Shown here piece after piece: positions 12,913 through 24,597 of a DNA stretch of 64,000 nt. Source of the DNA: Perkinsus marinus ATCC 50983 (lineage: Eukaryota; Perkinsozoa; Perkinsida; Perkinsidae); NCBI RefSeq assembly GCF_000006405.1, contig NW_003206658.1, forward strand, positions 980,474 to 1,044,473, given 5' to 3'. The position numbers and the translations under genes were made by a program. A model generated the notes under the pieces. The model saw only the letters and a list, made by a program, of their open reading frames with translations. It had not been told where the DNA came from and did not search any database. Position 1 is the stretch's first letter. The number at the start of each line of letters is the position of its first letter.

Positions 12913-14637
12913 ATGTCAGCGGAATTGGATATATATCGTAATAAGAAAGAGAAGGAAGCCAAGATGATGATAGAGAGAGAACACATGATAGCAGAAGGAC
13001 TTATTACTAGTGGTGATACTCTAACTATATTATTCACTAAGAATATGGTCAGTACTAGAAGAGAACTCTGCTATTATCTACATACCGTTTAGGAGATACT
13101 CAATCATTCTACCACATCATCGATTAATCACCTCCTCACTGTAGACGTACCATCAGTTGCTGCTAGGACTATACAGTAGTATTACATCATTATGGTGTTG
13201 ATAATACCTATGGCAGGGAGGATAATTCTAATGAGACTACTACTACCATATGTATAGATCATAGTAGAATACAATCATTCAAAGATAGTATTAACGATAT
13301 TACAGTAAGCATATCGATCTAGGCCGCCGCCGCCGACCTTAGTAATTGTTAGGCACATATTCGAAGTAACATAAATAGAGAAGACCTAGCATATGAGAGA
13401 GTGAAGGGGCACGACACAGTTAGTAGAAGATTACTAGATGAGGTACCCATGGTGGCTTTCTTTTGGATACTAACCCCAATACAGATCGTGATACAACATC
13501 ACAAGATATGTAGAGAGTCTATTGTTCAAAGTGGACGGAATGTTCTTAGATCTATTGTAAGTCTGTAGTAGTAGTATCATGTTCATACTACTTGTAGTAC
13601 TGTATCATCATCTTTAGCCTGTTACATTTAATACTCTATGGAGGGATGTGATCCCTTCCAAGGTTGACAGCTTTACTCAACGATGCTGCCATGATAACTT
13701 TATTAAAGAAGTTAAGGAGGAATTAGATGCTTGGTATGTATCACAAGAGAATGAGGAGTCTAATGAAGCGGATCCTAAGGTAACTTAACAACACCAGGAA
13801 CACCACAGCAGCCTCTGTCATTATCACTGAGAGAATAACCCATATAGTATCTTGTTAACATTGTAGGCTATTATTGAAGTGATGAAGGATGCTACTTGTG
13901 GGGTTAAACATGATAATATGAGGCTTAGAAGAGAGCTAGTGAAAAAGGCAATAAAAGCAGTTGAGAAGAAAGAACAACAGTCTAATAGGAATGTGAGGAA
14001 TCTATTATCAACATGGTATATTATAGACACTAGATGTCAAGCATCGAATACCAACAACAGGCCAGCACGGAGCACGGCTATCGTATAGTTTTAACTCAGC
14101 AGACTTTACCTATCCAGACTAGGGTGAATAGGGTTCATATAGAAGATCTCATAAAGCAAAGAATAGAAAGGGCTATATGCAATGTTGATGGTCATCGATC
14201 CATTGAGGTAGTAGTAGTATCGATAACTTGAGATTGAGATCGATATGATGATAGATAAGGAGAGTTCTTCAAGAGGTTCGATCTCATCTCGTACCACACC
14301 TTATTGAATCTCTTCTTTATTTGAGGGAATACCTCATGAATGATGGAACAACTTGTAATGCTCAATGCCCTTATCGACCCATAACATAAGATGTGCTTTA
14401 GGGAATATCCCCAACGCTGCGAAAAAGAAGAAGAGTACCATCATATCTACCTCAGAATGCCTTTGTTACTATCTCGCAGTACTCGATATATCAATTTCAT
14501 GGCGCGTGAAGTTAGCCATGAGCATTCTATTAGAGGTTATTAGTCATGGTCATGCACGAGAGAAGGTAGTAGAGGAGATACAAAGGATCGTTATCGAAGA
14601 GGAGAATAGACGGAACCTCCATGCAGCCCTGGATTGA
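12913..14637 (+). CDS. Unrecognised multi-exon helical protein
   Basis: I do not recognise this gene. A start at 12913 gives MSAELDIYRNKKEKEAKMMI, a charged helical beginning. Later plus-strand exons, each flanked by GT/AG, include NINREDLAYERVKGHDTVSR (about 13370-13440), IVIQHHKICRESIVQSGRNV (13486-13560), PVTFNTLWRDVIPSKVDSFT to EADPK (13619-13780), AIIEVMKDATCGVKHDN onward (13867-14013), LPIQTRVNRVHIEDLIKQRI (about 14093-14206) and a last exon with SILLEVISHGHAREKVVEE ending at 14637. Most exons are rich in Lys, Glu and Arg and look alpha-helical or coiled-coil. Codon use and consistent splice signals support a real gene; about 400 residues are visible. No catalytic motif is evident. Exon edges near 13100-13300 and 14230-14460 are the least certain. 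Confidence 0.5.
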
Positions 14638-16315
14638 TTAAGGCTTGGTTATTCATGTACTATCATGATGCACTCATATTACAGTCATCATCATTTCTAT
14701 TTATTGTATTGTGTGCCTCTTATGATGCTCTGTCGTTGTTGATATTAAGTATTATAAGGATGATCCATCAATGAGGATATCTCTATATAAGACTTGGGGT
14801 TTGGCTACTACTTCTAACAGAACAGGTGTGGTGGCCACCAATACTAGCAATATCGCTGCTTTTAAGGTTGAATCATATCCTGCTATTATTGTAATAACAT
14901 AAGCATCATGTGTGCCGCATCATCGTCTACATTACGGTGATCCACTATAGCTGTTGTTCACTCTTTAGTCAAGACTTCGATAGATATCACCACTATCATC
15001 GTCAATATCATTTGTATATGTTGAAGGCCTGCATATTCCTTGCAGTTAGTGATGACTATTCGGATAGCAGGTAGGTGCGTTTTATCCCTTCTACTATATC
15101 TTCTATAATCACGACTCATCTGCATATTATCACAACACCATAGTTCCTCATGCTAAGTTCATATACCCCAATATCATCATCACTACTATTTTCTCGAAAG
15201 AGTGTTATATCTAGGAAAGGTAGGGAGGTTAACTATAAGTGAGCGAGTGAACCGAACTAAGTCTAACTACACATCTATCATCAACATACTGGATTCCTAA
15301 TGAACATATCATTCGATAACGAGATTAAACGAACTACACTAACTTGTGTATCAGTTTATCATATTGGTAACTCCCGCTTCCGTTTGTTGATTTCAAACTG
15401 TCACATAGTACTTTATGGTGTGGAATCCTCCTCATCATCATTCATTCAATCATCTATGCTGTAGTGGTATCATATTTAGTTAGTATTCCTCCTGAGAAGT
15501 ATGATTCACGATGCGATGATATAATGATGTATTGATGACATGTGAATGATGCATCATCATCTCAGTTAATGTCAATCTCAACGAGTTATTCATACACGGT
15601 CTTATCCAGGAGCATGCTACAGTGGTAGGATGAAGACTTCGTCCTAAGTGCAGCAAACTCGACTTATTCCACAAATCATTCGAATGTTGTTGTTGTTGTT
15701 CATGTTGGGGTAGTAGGATGCATATTGGTGAATATCAATACTTGAGAGTCTATAAAGAGTCGAGCTTATAGAGTCCTTATAACAGTATGTAGACGTTCCA
15801 GCTGGAACGGTTTATGTGGAGAATATCATCGCCCTAATCCTTATTTCCCTTACCCGCTCTCTCTTCAACAACAACCGTAGGGCTCTCATTGACCATAACC
15901 TCACCATGTGTTGGCCGCCATAATATAAAACGACCACGAGTTGAATCGAGGTATACCAATCACGATCATGCTTAATCCTGAGTCGATCAGGATGCCCAAT
16001 AGAGCTTTCAACGTCATCGACTATACTTCTTATACTGTACAAGTGGCGAGCGCCGTTGTCATTCGAACTCGAGTAGATTCGTCAAGTTATCGGCACCTGC
16101 CCCCGCCCCCTTCCTAATTATTCTACAGTCCACCTTATATACCTTTCAGAGCCATCTAGCGAGAGGCTTGGTAGCGAGAGAGGGTTTCTACCGGCTACAG
16201 GACCTTCTATTAGGGTAAATGATATTGAATATATCTTGATACCTGTTGATGAGGAGGAGGAAGCTGGGCAGACATGATTGACATGAGTATATCATTAGTA
16301 GTGTTTGTTAACCTA
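14638..16315. other. Long stretch without a confident gene
   Basis: About 1.7 kb with no clearly coding series. Minus-strand frames at 15480-15674 and 15812-16042 are open, and the second has reasonable composition, so one or two exons of an unrecognised minus-strand gene are possible. AT-rich with short GAT/ATC runs. Confidence 0.35.
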
Positions 16316-17852
16316 ATGACATCATCTGGGAAGAAGAATCCACCACCTATGCCTGTGATTGAGGTATTAATAGCATTATCATACAATACATCTTTATATT
16401 ATTATCAGGTCACAATGCTTACAGCAGATCTCATTAAATTTACTATATTCAATGCGAATCAGGCAATAGCCAATGCATTGAGAAGGATTATGATAGCCGA
16501 GGTAGTAATGTATACCAAGCCATCCTCCTCTTCCTTTATCATTATCATCACCAAACCTAGGTACCGACATTAGCTATTGATACGGTTACTATTGAGGAGA
16601 ATAGTAGTCCTCTATTCGATGAGGTAGTATCATTGACAATCACGTCGTTATGGGAGATATTCTCATGTAGTTCGTAGCACATCGTCTGGGGTTACTGCCT
16701 ATCAATTCTAAGGAAGTGGACAGTTATAGTGATCCTAAGGATTGTCAATGCTACTCATCATGTCCTAACTGCACTGTTAAGTGAGTTAAAGTTTAAAGTA
16801 GAGGCATTATAAATGTCAATGTAGATACACTCTAGATGTTATAGCAGAAGATCATGGTGTTACTGATGTAACACATTTAGATATTCAACCAGTTGATCAG
16901 GGTAATACCATTAACATTGTTATACTGCTAATATATGAGTATTGATAATAGGGACATCGATACCAGAATCAAGAAGACCATTACCAGTACCCTTATGGGA
17001 TAGGACTAAGACTGAAGAGGAGAATGTACTATTATTTGTGTTACTCATCTGCTCATCATCATTATGCATGTCTTAGAGGCGTAATGGTATTGTTATTGCT
17101 AAGTTGCGGAGAAATCAACAATTAACGATGCATATGGAAGCACGGAAGGGTGTTGGTAAAATGCATGCTAAATGGAATCCTACTGGCACTGTTGCTATCC
17201 GAGTAATGATGATTATATGAATTCTTATCTTATCGAATAATATTGTTATTCAGTACGAGCCTGTGATAACAATAGATAGAGCAATAGAGTATGAGAAGCT
17301 ATCAGTAGCTGAAAGGAAAGCTATTGTGAGGTCATGTCCTAAGAGGGTTTTGGATTTGGATGCAGCTGATCGTATACAAGTAGTGAGGAAGGATCTATGC
17401 GAGTAGGATAGGGAAGAGGAAGAAGCAGAAGAACAGGAGGAATGATGATGATGATGATAGGGAACTATGGTTGTTGTCAGTTTTTGCGATGAATGTGTGA
17501 CTAAAGCGAACTATGATTTCAAAGCTAAAGGCATGATTACCGTTAAGCAACGGACTGATGTGGTAAGATGAAGGATATATTGACTACTGCTTTACCCACT
17601 CCTTAAGGTACACTTTACTGTTGAGTCTACTGGTGCTAGACCACCAGAGGATATTGTTATGGCTGCTATCAAGGTCTTTAAGGAGAAGTGGATAAGACTT
17701 CATGAGGATCTTGGTAAATGGGAACAAGGTGATAAGGGGGACGACGCAGGTTCAATTCCCAGTAGCGACATTAAATTATCTCAGAGTTTGGTCAACCGAT
17801 AGATCCCGCAGCAGCAGCAGATGAGGATGATGATGATCAGATGGGAGGTTGA
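16316..17852 (+). CDS. RPB3: DNA-directed RNA polymerase II subunit RPB3
   Basis: Subunit that dimerises with RPB11 to form the alpha-like assembly platform of RNA polymerase II in the nucleus. Exons in order give the start MTSSGKKNPPPMPVIE, the alpha-motif LIKFTIFNANQAIANALRR (16416-16500), an AIDTVTIEENSSPLFDE exon, FVAHRLGLLPINSKEV with a zinc-type C.C..C..C cluster (DCQCYSSCPNC), then KLRRNQQLTMHMEARKGVGK with HAKWNPTGTVA. These match the RPB3 family at the expected positions. A later exon has a second Cys cluster, LCDFCDECV, created by an intron that ends just before TTTTTGC near 17489. The protein ends in a short acidic tail at 17852. Introns number about eight or nine and are small. 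The one at 17729-17784 contains a tRNA-like fragment. Start chosen as the Met nearest the usual N-terminal length. Confidence 0.85.
17729..17784 (+). other. RPB3 intron with tRNA T-arm-like sequence
   Basis: 56-nt intron (GTGATAAG...CTCAG) whose removal joins EQ to EFGQPIDP in frame. It contains GCAGGTTCAATTCCCAG, an exact B-box match on the plus strand, followed by TAGCGAC and A, the layout of a tRNA 3' end. No 5' half is present. Confidence 0.7.
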
Positions 17853-18212
17853 CTTATTACCAATACGTATCCGCAGCTAGAGTGTTACGTTATAGAGGAG
17901 AGGTCTATGTATCCGTCGATCTACAGAGTGCTGCTGATGGACAACACTGTGCTAATACATTCTCTACAGTGTCGTGGTTAAATTCTTCCTCAGTGGTTAC
18001 TAGGATCTATATTCTTAGGGACCCTCTCACTTGATATAAGCCCATAATAAATAGCTGTTCTTGGTATCTATAGTAATACGGAGATATGTAGTGTATATCA
18101 TTCCTCATCATCATCATAGCCTCCTCCTCCTCGTCGTCGTCGTCGTCGTCGTCGTTATGATCGTAATCATCATCAGTTTTGTATTATTCACTGCATCATC
18201 ATCATCATTAGC
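17853..18212. other. Intergenic with GTC/CGT microsatellite
   Basis: No gene seen. It contains CTC/CTT and TCG runs (a perfect TCG run near 18130-18155) and a CATCATCAT run just before the next start codon. Confidence 0.5.
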
Positions 18213-20035
18213 ATGGCATCACTCCTTATTGACCCTTTACCATCAATTGAGTCATTGAAAAGGCATCTTTGTGTGAGACTAGAAGACCATGATGATGATA
18301 ATAAAGTGGTATTCTATTCTGATACTATTGATGCACTTGAGAGATGTATAACCGGAGTTATGGGTAAGATACGTCATTTGCCATTGAAAGGTGATGATAA
18401 GGAGGAGGAGTACACTAAGGGTGGCGGTATTATAGGATGTGGTCGAGAGTCGTCGTCTAGGATCATGATTAAGGATCCTCGACGAATGTGGAATGATCTC
18501 ACTGGTGATGATTTCGATGATCCCGATAAAGTAACAGGTATTCGATCGCTCATTCGTTATCCTCTCAAGTCGACAGATGTCGATCCTTTGATCGTGGAGA
18601 TTAACCTTTCCTGGCCACTCTATAATGGTATGCATGAAGTATTCATGCATCAAGGCAAACTCTTCACGAAAATGCCAATACCCAAGTCTTTGGAAATGTA
18701 TACCAATGCCATCACTCATCATAAGGAAACCTTTAAGTGTGTCCCTGTCCATTGTGAACACTATCTACCAGGCCCTTTGCCTACTCTAAGTGGAATATGG
18801 CATCATCAAAACTGGAGCTATTTCTGGCCATTAGTACACTCAGCAAGAGAGATATCAAGATCAGCAAAGCTTGGTATGATAGGATGGTTAATGGGGGCTC
18901 GACATACTGTGATAGCCTTCGATACAGACTACACTGATCGGAAATATCGTGGGGCCTGTCAGAAGGGGTGTCCAGGTGTAGGAGCTCAACTGTTACTAGA
19001 TAAGACGGCTGATGGTGGTGTATGGTTCCGATATCGAGCCTTCTGGGAGAACTTTAATGAAGAGGGACATGAGTACGAGTCCAAGGGGGATAATATTAGC
19101 CTTGCCGATGTTTGGGAATCTACTCGACAAATTGATAATGGTCTTATGGTCGATGGAGGAATGACCATTGATCGATGCTGTCAGCATTTTACAAAGGGAG
19201 TACTTCAAAAGCTAATTGACAATGGTATGGTAGAGAATGCCGATAACAGTGAGTTGAAGCTGCGGAATAAGGAGATATTTGACGCATTGGATCGGATAAG
19301 AGCGTAAGGAATACTCATGTCTCATGTGTAGTAGTGTTCGACCTCAGTAAGCATCCCTGGTGGTATCCCGAGGAGACTTCCCATCAAAGGGCGTCAGAGA
19401 GATGGCAAAAGGATCTTATGAGTATATATAATAGTGGTGGCATTTCTAGTTACATTCATGAGTTGATATCAAGTTGGCGACTCAGAATTAGTTTGTACCA
19501 AATACCAGATTTCTGACGTTGCTTTATGTTCCTTCCCCTCTCCTTCTACTCGTTGCGTTATAGTTATCATAGCCATTAGCAGAGTCGGGTCGAGAGAGAT
19601 AATATATGCTGAACGCGAAGCTGATGTTGGTGAAATAATGTATTCACTCGCCAAGAATGGGCCCTTCTATTGTGGTTATCGACGTTGCTGTTTGTCGTAT
19701 TGTTGTTATCAAGCGGACTCTTACACTACTATCTGATATAATACGCTATGCGTGGTGATCTATCACAGACTAGAGGTGTGACAGTAATTATAGAGCTTTT
19801 AGACGGTAAACTCCTACAATAGAGGAACTGATGAGCACAGGTATGGGATGGGTACCGGATTATTATCAAACTTACACTTGAGGCTGAGGGACTGGTATAA
19901 CGTTGTTAGGGTTTCTCAAGCTCATGGTGTGGTGAGGGTACTAACCTTAAGATCCATCGTTTCCACTCATGGGTGGTGATCGATTCTGTGATAAATGGAT
20001 TCTTTTTGCATCGATCCCTTAAACGCAACCGATGA
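18213..20035 (+). CDS. Unrecognised protein with one long well-supported exon
   Basis: I do not recognise this family. An ATG at 18213 opens a 364-codon frame, the longest open exon between 7 and 37 kb. It is rich in aromatic residues and Cys: PLYNGMHEVFMHQGKLFTKM, WHHQNWSYFWPLVHSAREIS, MIGWLMGARHTVIAFDTDYT and a Cys/Gly segment CQKGCPGVGAQLLLDKTADG. Several downstream frames look like continuing exons: DLSKHPWWYPEETSHQRASE (19337-19500), IIYAEREADVGEIMYSLAKN (about 19590-19680), SNLHLRLRDWYNVVRVSQAH (about 19850-19931) and FHSWVVIDSVINGFFLHRSL ending with TGA at 20033-20035. The last join needs a 20-nt intron at 19932-19951. The stop at 19305 would have to be spliced out, and I could not find an in-frame junction there, so the gene might instead end at 19307. 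The conserved-looking Trp/His pattern suggests an enzyme, but no catalytic signature is recognisable. Confidence 0.6.
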
Positions 20036-20547
20036 CCGGACAACGATTGCCTTCTAGTGTTGTATCATCCGTGGTTGCTTACATGAAATATATAAATTAT
20101 CCGGGGTTAGTGTTGTGACGTGTGTCTCTCGGAGTGTCAGCTGGCGGCTCTACTTGACCGAATGGAGTACATCATGCCCTCCCCTGCTACAGTCGAAACA
20201 TAAGGTAAATTGCTGTAAATGGATCACTCGATTACTTGCCATTACTCTTCAATCCTTAATGGGAGTCGTCCTAAGGTATTATGAAATATGTTGTTAACGA
20301 AAAATTAAAATCCGTTACCGAATCCGTTTACCCTTTAATGTTGAGTCGTCGATTTCCGAGAGGGTGGTAGGTGGAGAATGATGCACTCCATTCTCCTCTC
20401 GAATACGGGATGATGGGAAAGGAAGCCCCACTCGTCGTTTTATCAATCGACTATCCACTCCCATGAGATGTCGACATGTTCGGTGATGATTGGAATCAAC
20501 GCAACCCCAAATATGAATACGTCGATGATCGTTCGATTATCATGTTG
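20036..20547. other. Intergenic between convergent genes
   Basis: Convergent ends of the plus gene (20035) and the minus CCP gene (20548). No gene or clear terminator signal seen. Confidence 0.4.
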
Positions 20548-23500
20548 TCAACTATAGAGGACAGGAGGTGGCCATATTTCTGGTGTATATTCGCCTGTCC
20601 CAGTGAAAGCCTCAGTACCTGCATAAGCATTATCCTAACGAGTTACATCATGCACTTACATCCTATCAATCCATCGTTACTATACTCCTCGGGATTCCCG
20701 TCAATTTCCCATTGGGAATTATCATTGCATCGAACCGGTAACGTATTGGCGATCTTTAGTGTACCGAATCCTTGTTGGCATTTAACCTTGTATGAAGTTC
20801 CCGAGATAAAGTCTCCTGTTTGTTGACGACTTCGTATTGAGATATGAGCCTGAGGGAAGCTGCTGTGTATGGAGTTACTTGTTGCTGCCTCCTTTACCCA
20901 GTCGGTTGGGATATCAGAAGCCTTACATCTCGGGGGTTGGCACATGGGGTAACTGATTGATATCATCATCATCGTAACTTATCTCATCGAATGCCTTACC
21001 GTGTGGTCTGTGGATCGCCTATTTGGAAATTATTGGGCCCAACTGTGTGATAGTGACCATCAGCTCCACACTGGACTGAGACTTTGTCGGGGGTCCATCG
21101 ATCGGGGCACTGGTAAACTCCTATGATATATAAGATATACAGGCTTGGAAGATATAAGTAACTCACTACTTGGAGTTGCATTGTAAGCCTCTCGTGCTGC
21201 AGGACCAAGTAGTGTACCATGGTACATGATAGTAGGCAGAAGGGGGCAAACCAAAGGGACCTATGATGATAATAACATACATGGTAGAGAACGAATATAT
21301 CCCATACACATTCAAAGTCGTCCATTGTAACTTCCAAATCGCCTTCTGTACTGCACGAGATGGTACCAGTCCGGCGGCCCTAAGGACAATAAGAATCGTA
21401 ATCATCTCTTCGCAGACTGTTCATGGAAGTTCAAGTATCCTCTCATGAACCACCACCACCACCATCTCTCCCTGTTGACCTCTTTCTTAGGTGTATAACC
21501 AAGATTGCATTTATAGTCCACACTATCATTCAGGAGTAGCCTATCGCCGGCATTGTAGCCTGTGCTTGGTACCTATGAGTCCTTATATGAGTACACTATC
21601 AACATCACCATCATTCAACTTCACTACCGCATTGACTATATCAGGTAGCTTTTGTGCACACCTTGGAGGAGTGCATGCTAAGGGAGGCTGCAACCTCGAT
21701 AACCAATCACCATGATCACTGTCTCTGATACCCCAACCATGGATCCCACCTGAATAGGATAATATGCAGAAGAGTGATGACTGTAGGAGTAGGTGGAGAA
21801 GACAACGACGACGAGCAGCAGCAGCAGCACCTACATGTGATGAGCAACGTTGCCTTTCCTCCCTTAGCCATGGCCAGGCCATTATGTGTAGTGCCCTCCT
21901 CACAAGTGTACTTCACTTCATCCTTGTAGGTGAATATCTTAGGTCCACTTGCCTGTGATACCTCCCCATGAGGGACCTCAGGAGCTTGACCGCATTTCTG
22001 AGGTCATTACCAGCATGTTATCAGTAGCAACAGTTGTGATAGTTATGATGATAACTTACGACGAGCTCACATGGAGGTGGGTGGGCTTCTGGGGATAGAT
22101 TCCCGTCTGCATGGCATTGCTGTTCGAACTTAACCTCCCCTTCTACTCTTCCACCTGGATTGAAAACACTCTCTAGAATTCGATATGGCATCCCCCAGCT
22201 GCACCTAGAGTGTGCCCTTCACTGCACATGTACACGACTGTGGTCGGGCTCTCGACAATATCGCCTGGACTCACGCCTTGTGGGTATGTTAATCTACCGT
22301 TCTTGATTGGTAATAGAGGCCCACAAGGTTTAATGCCTTGACAGGGATCATTCTACGGTCAGATATAGGAGGGTGGCTCACATCCGGAGGTATATCCATG
22401 AGCCCACTGAAAGTCTCCCGAGCTACTGCATTGGATGGTGTATGTGCTGTGTTCCCTATTGGTGCCCGCAACATAGGCTCCTGATCGACACAAGGCTACC
22501 TTTACATTCCAAGAATGGTAGTAATAATATCACCCTCATCACAGGCAAAGTCCATTCTTTCACCGAGCCGTAGTATCTAAGAGTAAGACAATAAGCTTAT
22601 GCACTGTTCACCAGAAGCAGCTACCCTTGTTGTTATAACTGCTGTGGCGAATTGCTTCATCTCCTTGGGGACATCGTTGATATCACCTAAGCAGTAAGTA
22701 GTATTAAACTATGAGCAGGGCAACGGCGGCAGGGTATCTTCATTACCACATATGACCGGCTCGCATCGATCACTCCCTCTGTCATACTCCCATACACCAG
22801 TTATGGTGCAAGCAGCAGTAAACTGATGCCGAGTCTTGTCCCCACCAAGAGCGTAACCGGGAGCACCTTTCATAGTTCCCTACTGTCGTCGGGATGCTAC
22901 TACTACTTGAGAGTGCTCACATGCAAAAGGGACTTTCGATGGATAACGGTAAGTCATGTTCTTTCCAAAGTGGGTCTGGTGAGCATCATCGAATCGCTCG
23001 AGTTGTCCACATTTCCGTGCAATACCTAATAGTAACGGAATAGGAAGCGAGTAGAGACAAGTGAGGTATTACATGGCGATCGGAGGGGGACATCCCAATG
23101 CACGTGACCATCAATCTGACAATTCATTACAAGTTCATAGTGATCACATCATTCCTTAACGTACATTGATGCATTTAACTTCAAAACCCATGGTCTGCTC
23201 AGTAAAGCCGTCCAAACAGACAAAGTCTATACTCTGGCCCTCAGCAACACGGGTGGGATCTGAGGCGCGCGAATAGAGGAAAGTACTGATAAGAAGAATG
23301 CTTGAAATTACTAACGTGTTTCACAGGCTCTGCATTGGCTATGCTGGGAAACTCGCCACAGTGTATGGGTTGACATCGAGGTAGGGGGTAGGAAGGATGG
23401 AACTTACCGTCAGAACCACATTGGATACTTATCGTTTCTGAATGAGAACAGACATACTCCGGGATAAATATATCATAAGGCCCTGTGGCGCAACGGTAGC

Positions 23501-24240
23501 GCATCTGACTCCAGATCAGAAGGTTGTCCGTTCGAATCGGGCCGGGGTCACTTTCTCTCCCTATCTTACTCGGTCCGTCATCTTCTCCATTTGCCGTAGT
23601 ATGCTCGTTACACGTATAATCAACCTAAGGACTTCCTGATGGTAGTGTAGTTCCAAGCGGATACCTCACCTTTTGCGGGTACACGACCGACTCTCCGATC
23701 TTGTGTGATGTTGGATACGCATTTGGTAGCTCGAAAGGAGCTCCGCATTTCACTGGTTTGCCTGACGAAGAAAGAACACCAAGAACATACATGGCGATTC
23801 AATCTTGCCCCTCTCCGTACATTCTGTTATGTCAACTCTCACAGGACGGAAGTTACCACCAATATGGCATCGATAAAGGACCCTCCGTGGGCCTGTACCG
23901 ACACTGAGACAATCTCTTATAGCTACACAGCCTACCAAGAACGAGACCATCAGCAGTGTGGCCTTCGTCACATGCATATTCGGCCACGGCTTCGTGAGCA
24001 AACACACCACCCGGCGGTTGATCCTAAATGATGATGCCCAGTCACTAGAGAGCGACAAGCCACTCACTCCAACAAATTGAGCTTTGGGCACCTCCGGTAG
24101 CAATGAGCAGGACCGATGCTCACATTTGCCGGATGCTGAAAACATAACACCATAAACCTTTGTTAATGAGACATAGCGACTCACATAGCTCGCAAGCGGG
24201 ATCGTTGCTCATTGCCATCCACATCGGTATGACAATAAAG
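20548..24240 (-). CDS. Multi-CCP (sushi) domain protein, probably secreted or surface
   Basis: Minus-strand gene of many small exons with the four-cysteine CCP/sushi spacing repeated several times. Examples are SIQCGSDGKFHPSYPLPRCQ with HCGEFPSIANAEPV (about 23300-23460), VYQCPDRWTPDKVSVQCGAD (about 21050-21120), KYTCEEGTTHNGLAMAKGG (about 21860-21915), STYTIQCSSSGDFQWAHGYT (about 22395-22450) and YKVKCQQGFGTLKIANTLPV (20700-20800). The last join (IGC to TEAFTGTGEYTPEIW) ends in TGA at 20548. CCP modules normally form extracellular binding surfaces, so export is likely; I could not find the signal peptide, and the 5' end between 24240 and 24560 is unresolved. One intron, 23483-23569, is almost entirely an antisense tRNA-Trp gene. 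It is the upstream neighbour of nothing related: NAA15 lies next on the same strand. Confidence 0.6.
23479..23550 (+). tRNA. tRNA-Trp (CCA)
   Basis: A complete 72-nt cloverleaf. Acceptor GGCCCTG pairs with CGGGGTC; D-arm GCGC-AACGGTA-GCGC; anticodon arm TCTGA-CTCCAGA-TCAGA with anticodon CCA; variable AGGTT; T-arm GTCCG-TTCGAAT-CGGGC; discriminator A. All stems pair, with G-T pairs only in the acceptor and T stems. The A and B internal promoter boxes are present. It lies antisense inside an intron of the CCP-domain gene; the host intron's acceptor AG falls within its 5' acceptor strand. Confidence 0.95.
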
Positions 24241-24597
24241 TAGTATACATTTGGATATAATAATGGAGGCATAAGTACTAGAGGAAGTAATAACGTAATC
24301 GCACTCGAAGTCTCTCAACTTCAATACCCAAAAGGGAGGCCGCATCCCAGACTGGTATATCCAATATCCCGTACCAACGTAAGTTGCATGCCGAACGACG
24401 AGTTCGTTTATATCAGCGTTATCAGCCCGGGCACATTAACAAAGCAACGAGGAATGAGTAGTGATAGAGACAGTGTTACTATTTGAACAAGCTGATAGCT
24501 CGAAACCGTTACCATAATCGGTATGAGCAGCAAGACTCGAGAAACACATCATTGCTAAGAACCCCCCTCCTGCATGATGATGATGATGATGACGAGC
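24241..24597. other. Between CCP gene and NAA15
   Basis: Probably contains the first exon(s) and promoter of the CCP gene on the minus strand. One candidate beginning is MCFSSLAAHTDYG at 24555, but no signal peptide in the right frame could be fixed. Confidence 0.35.

Noticed and set aside
15812-16042. Minus-strand 76-codon frame
   Set aside because: Open and of fair composition, but no partner exons or family could be found, so not called as a gene.
18986-19208. Minus-strand frames opposite the long exon at 18213-19307
   Set aside because: Shadows of the plus-strand exon; no splice or family support.
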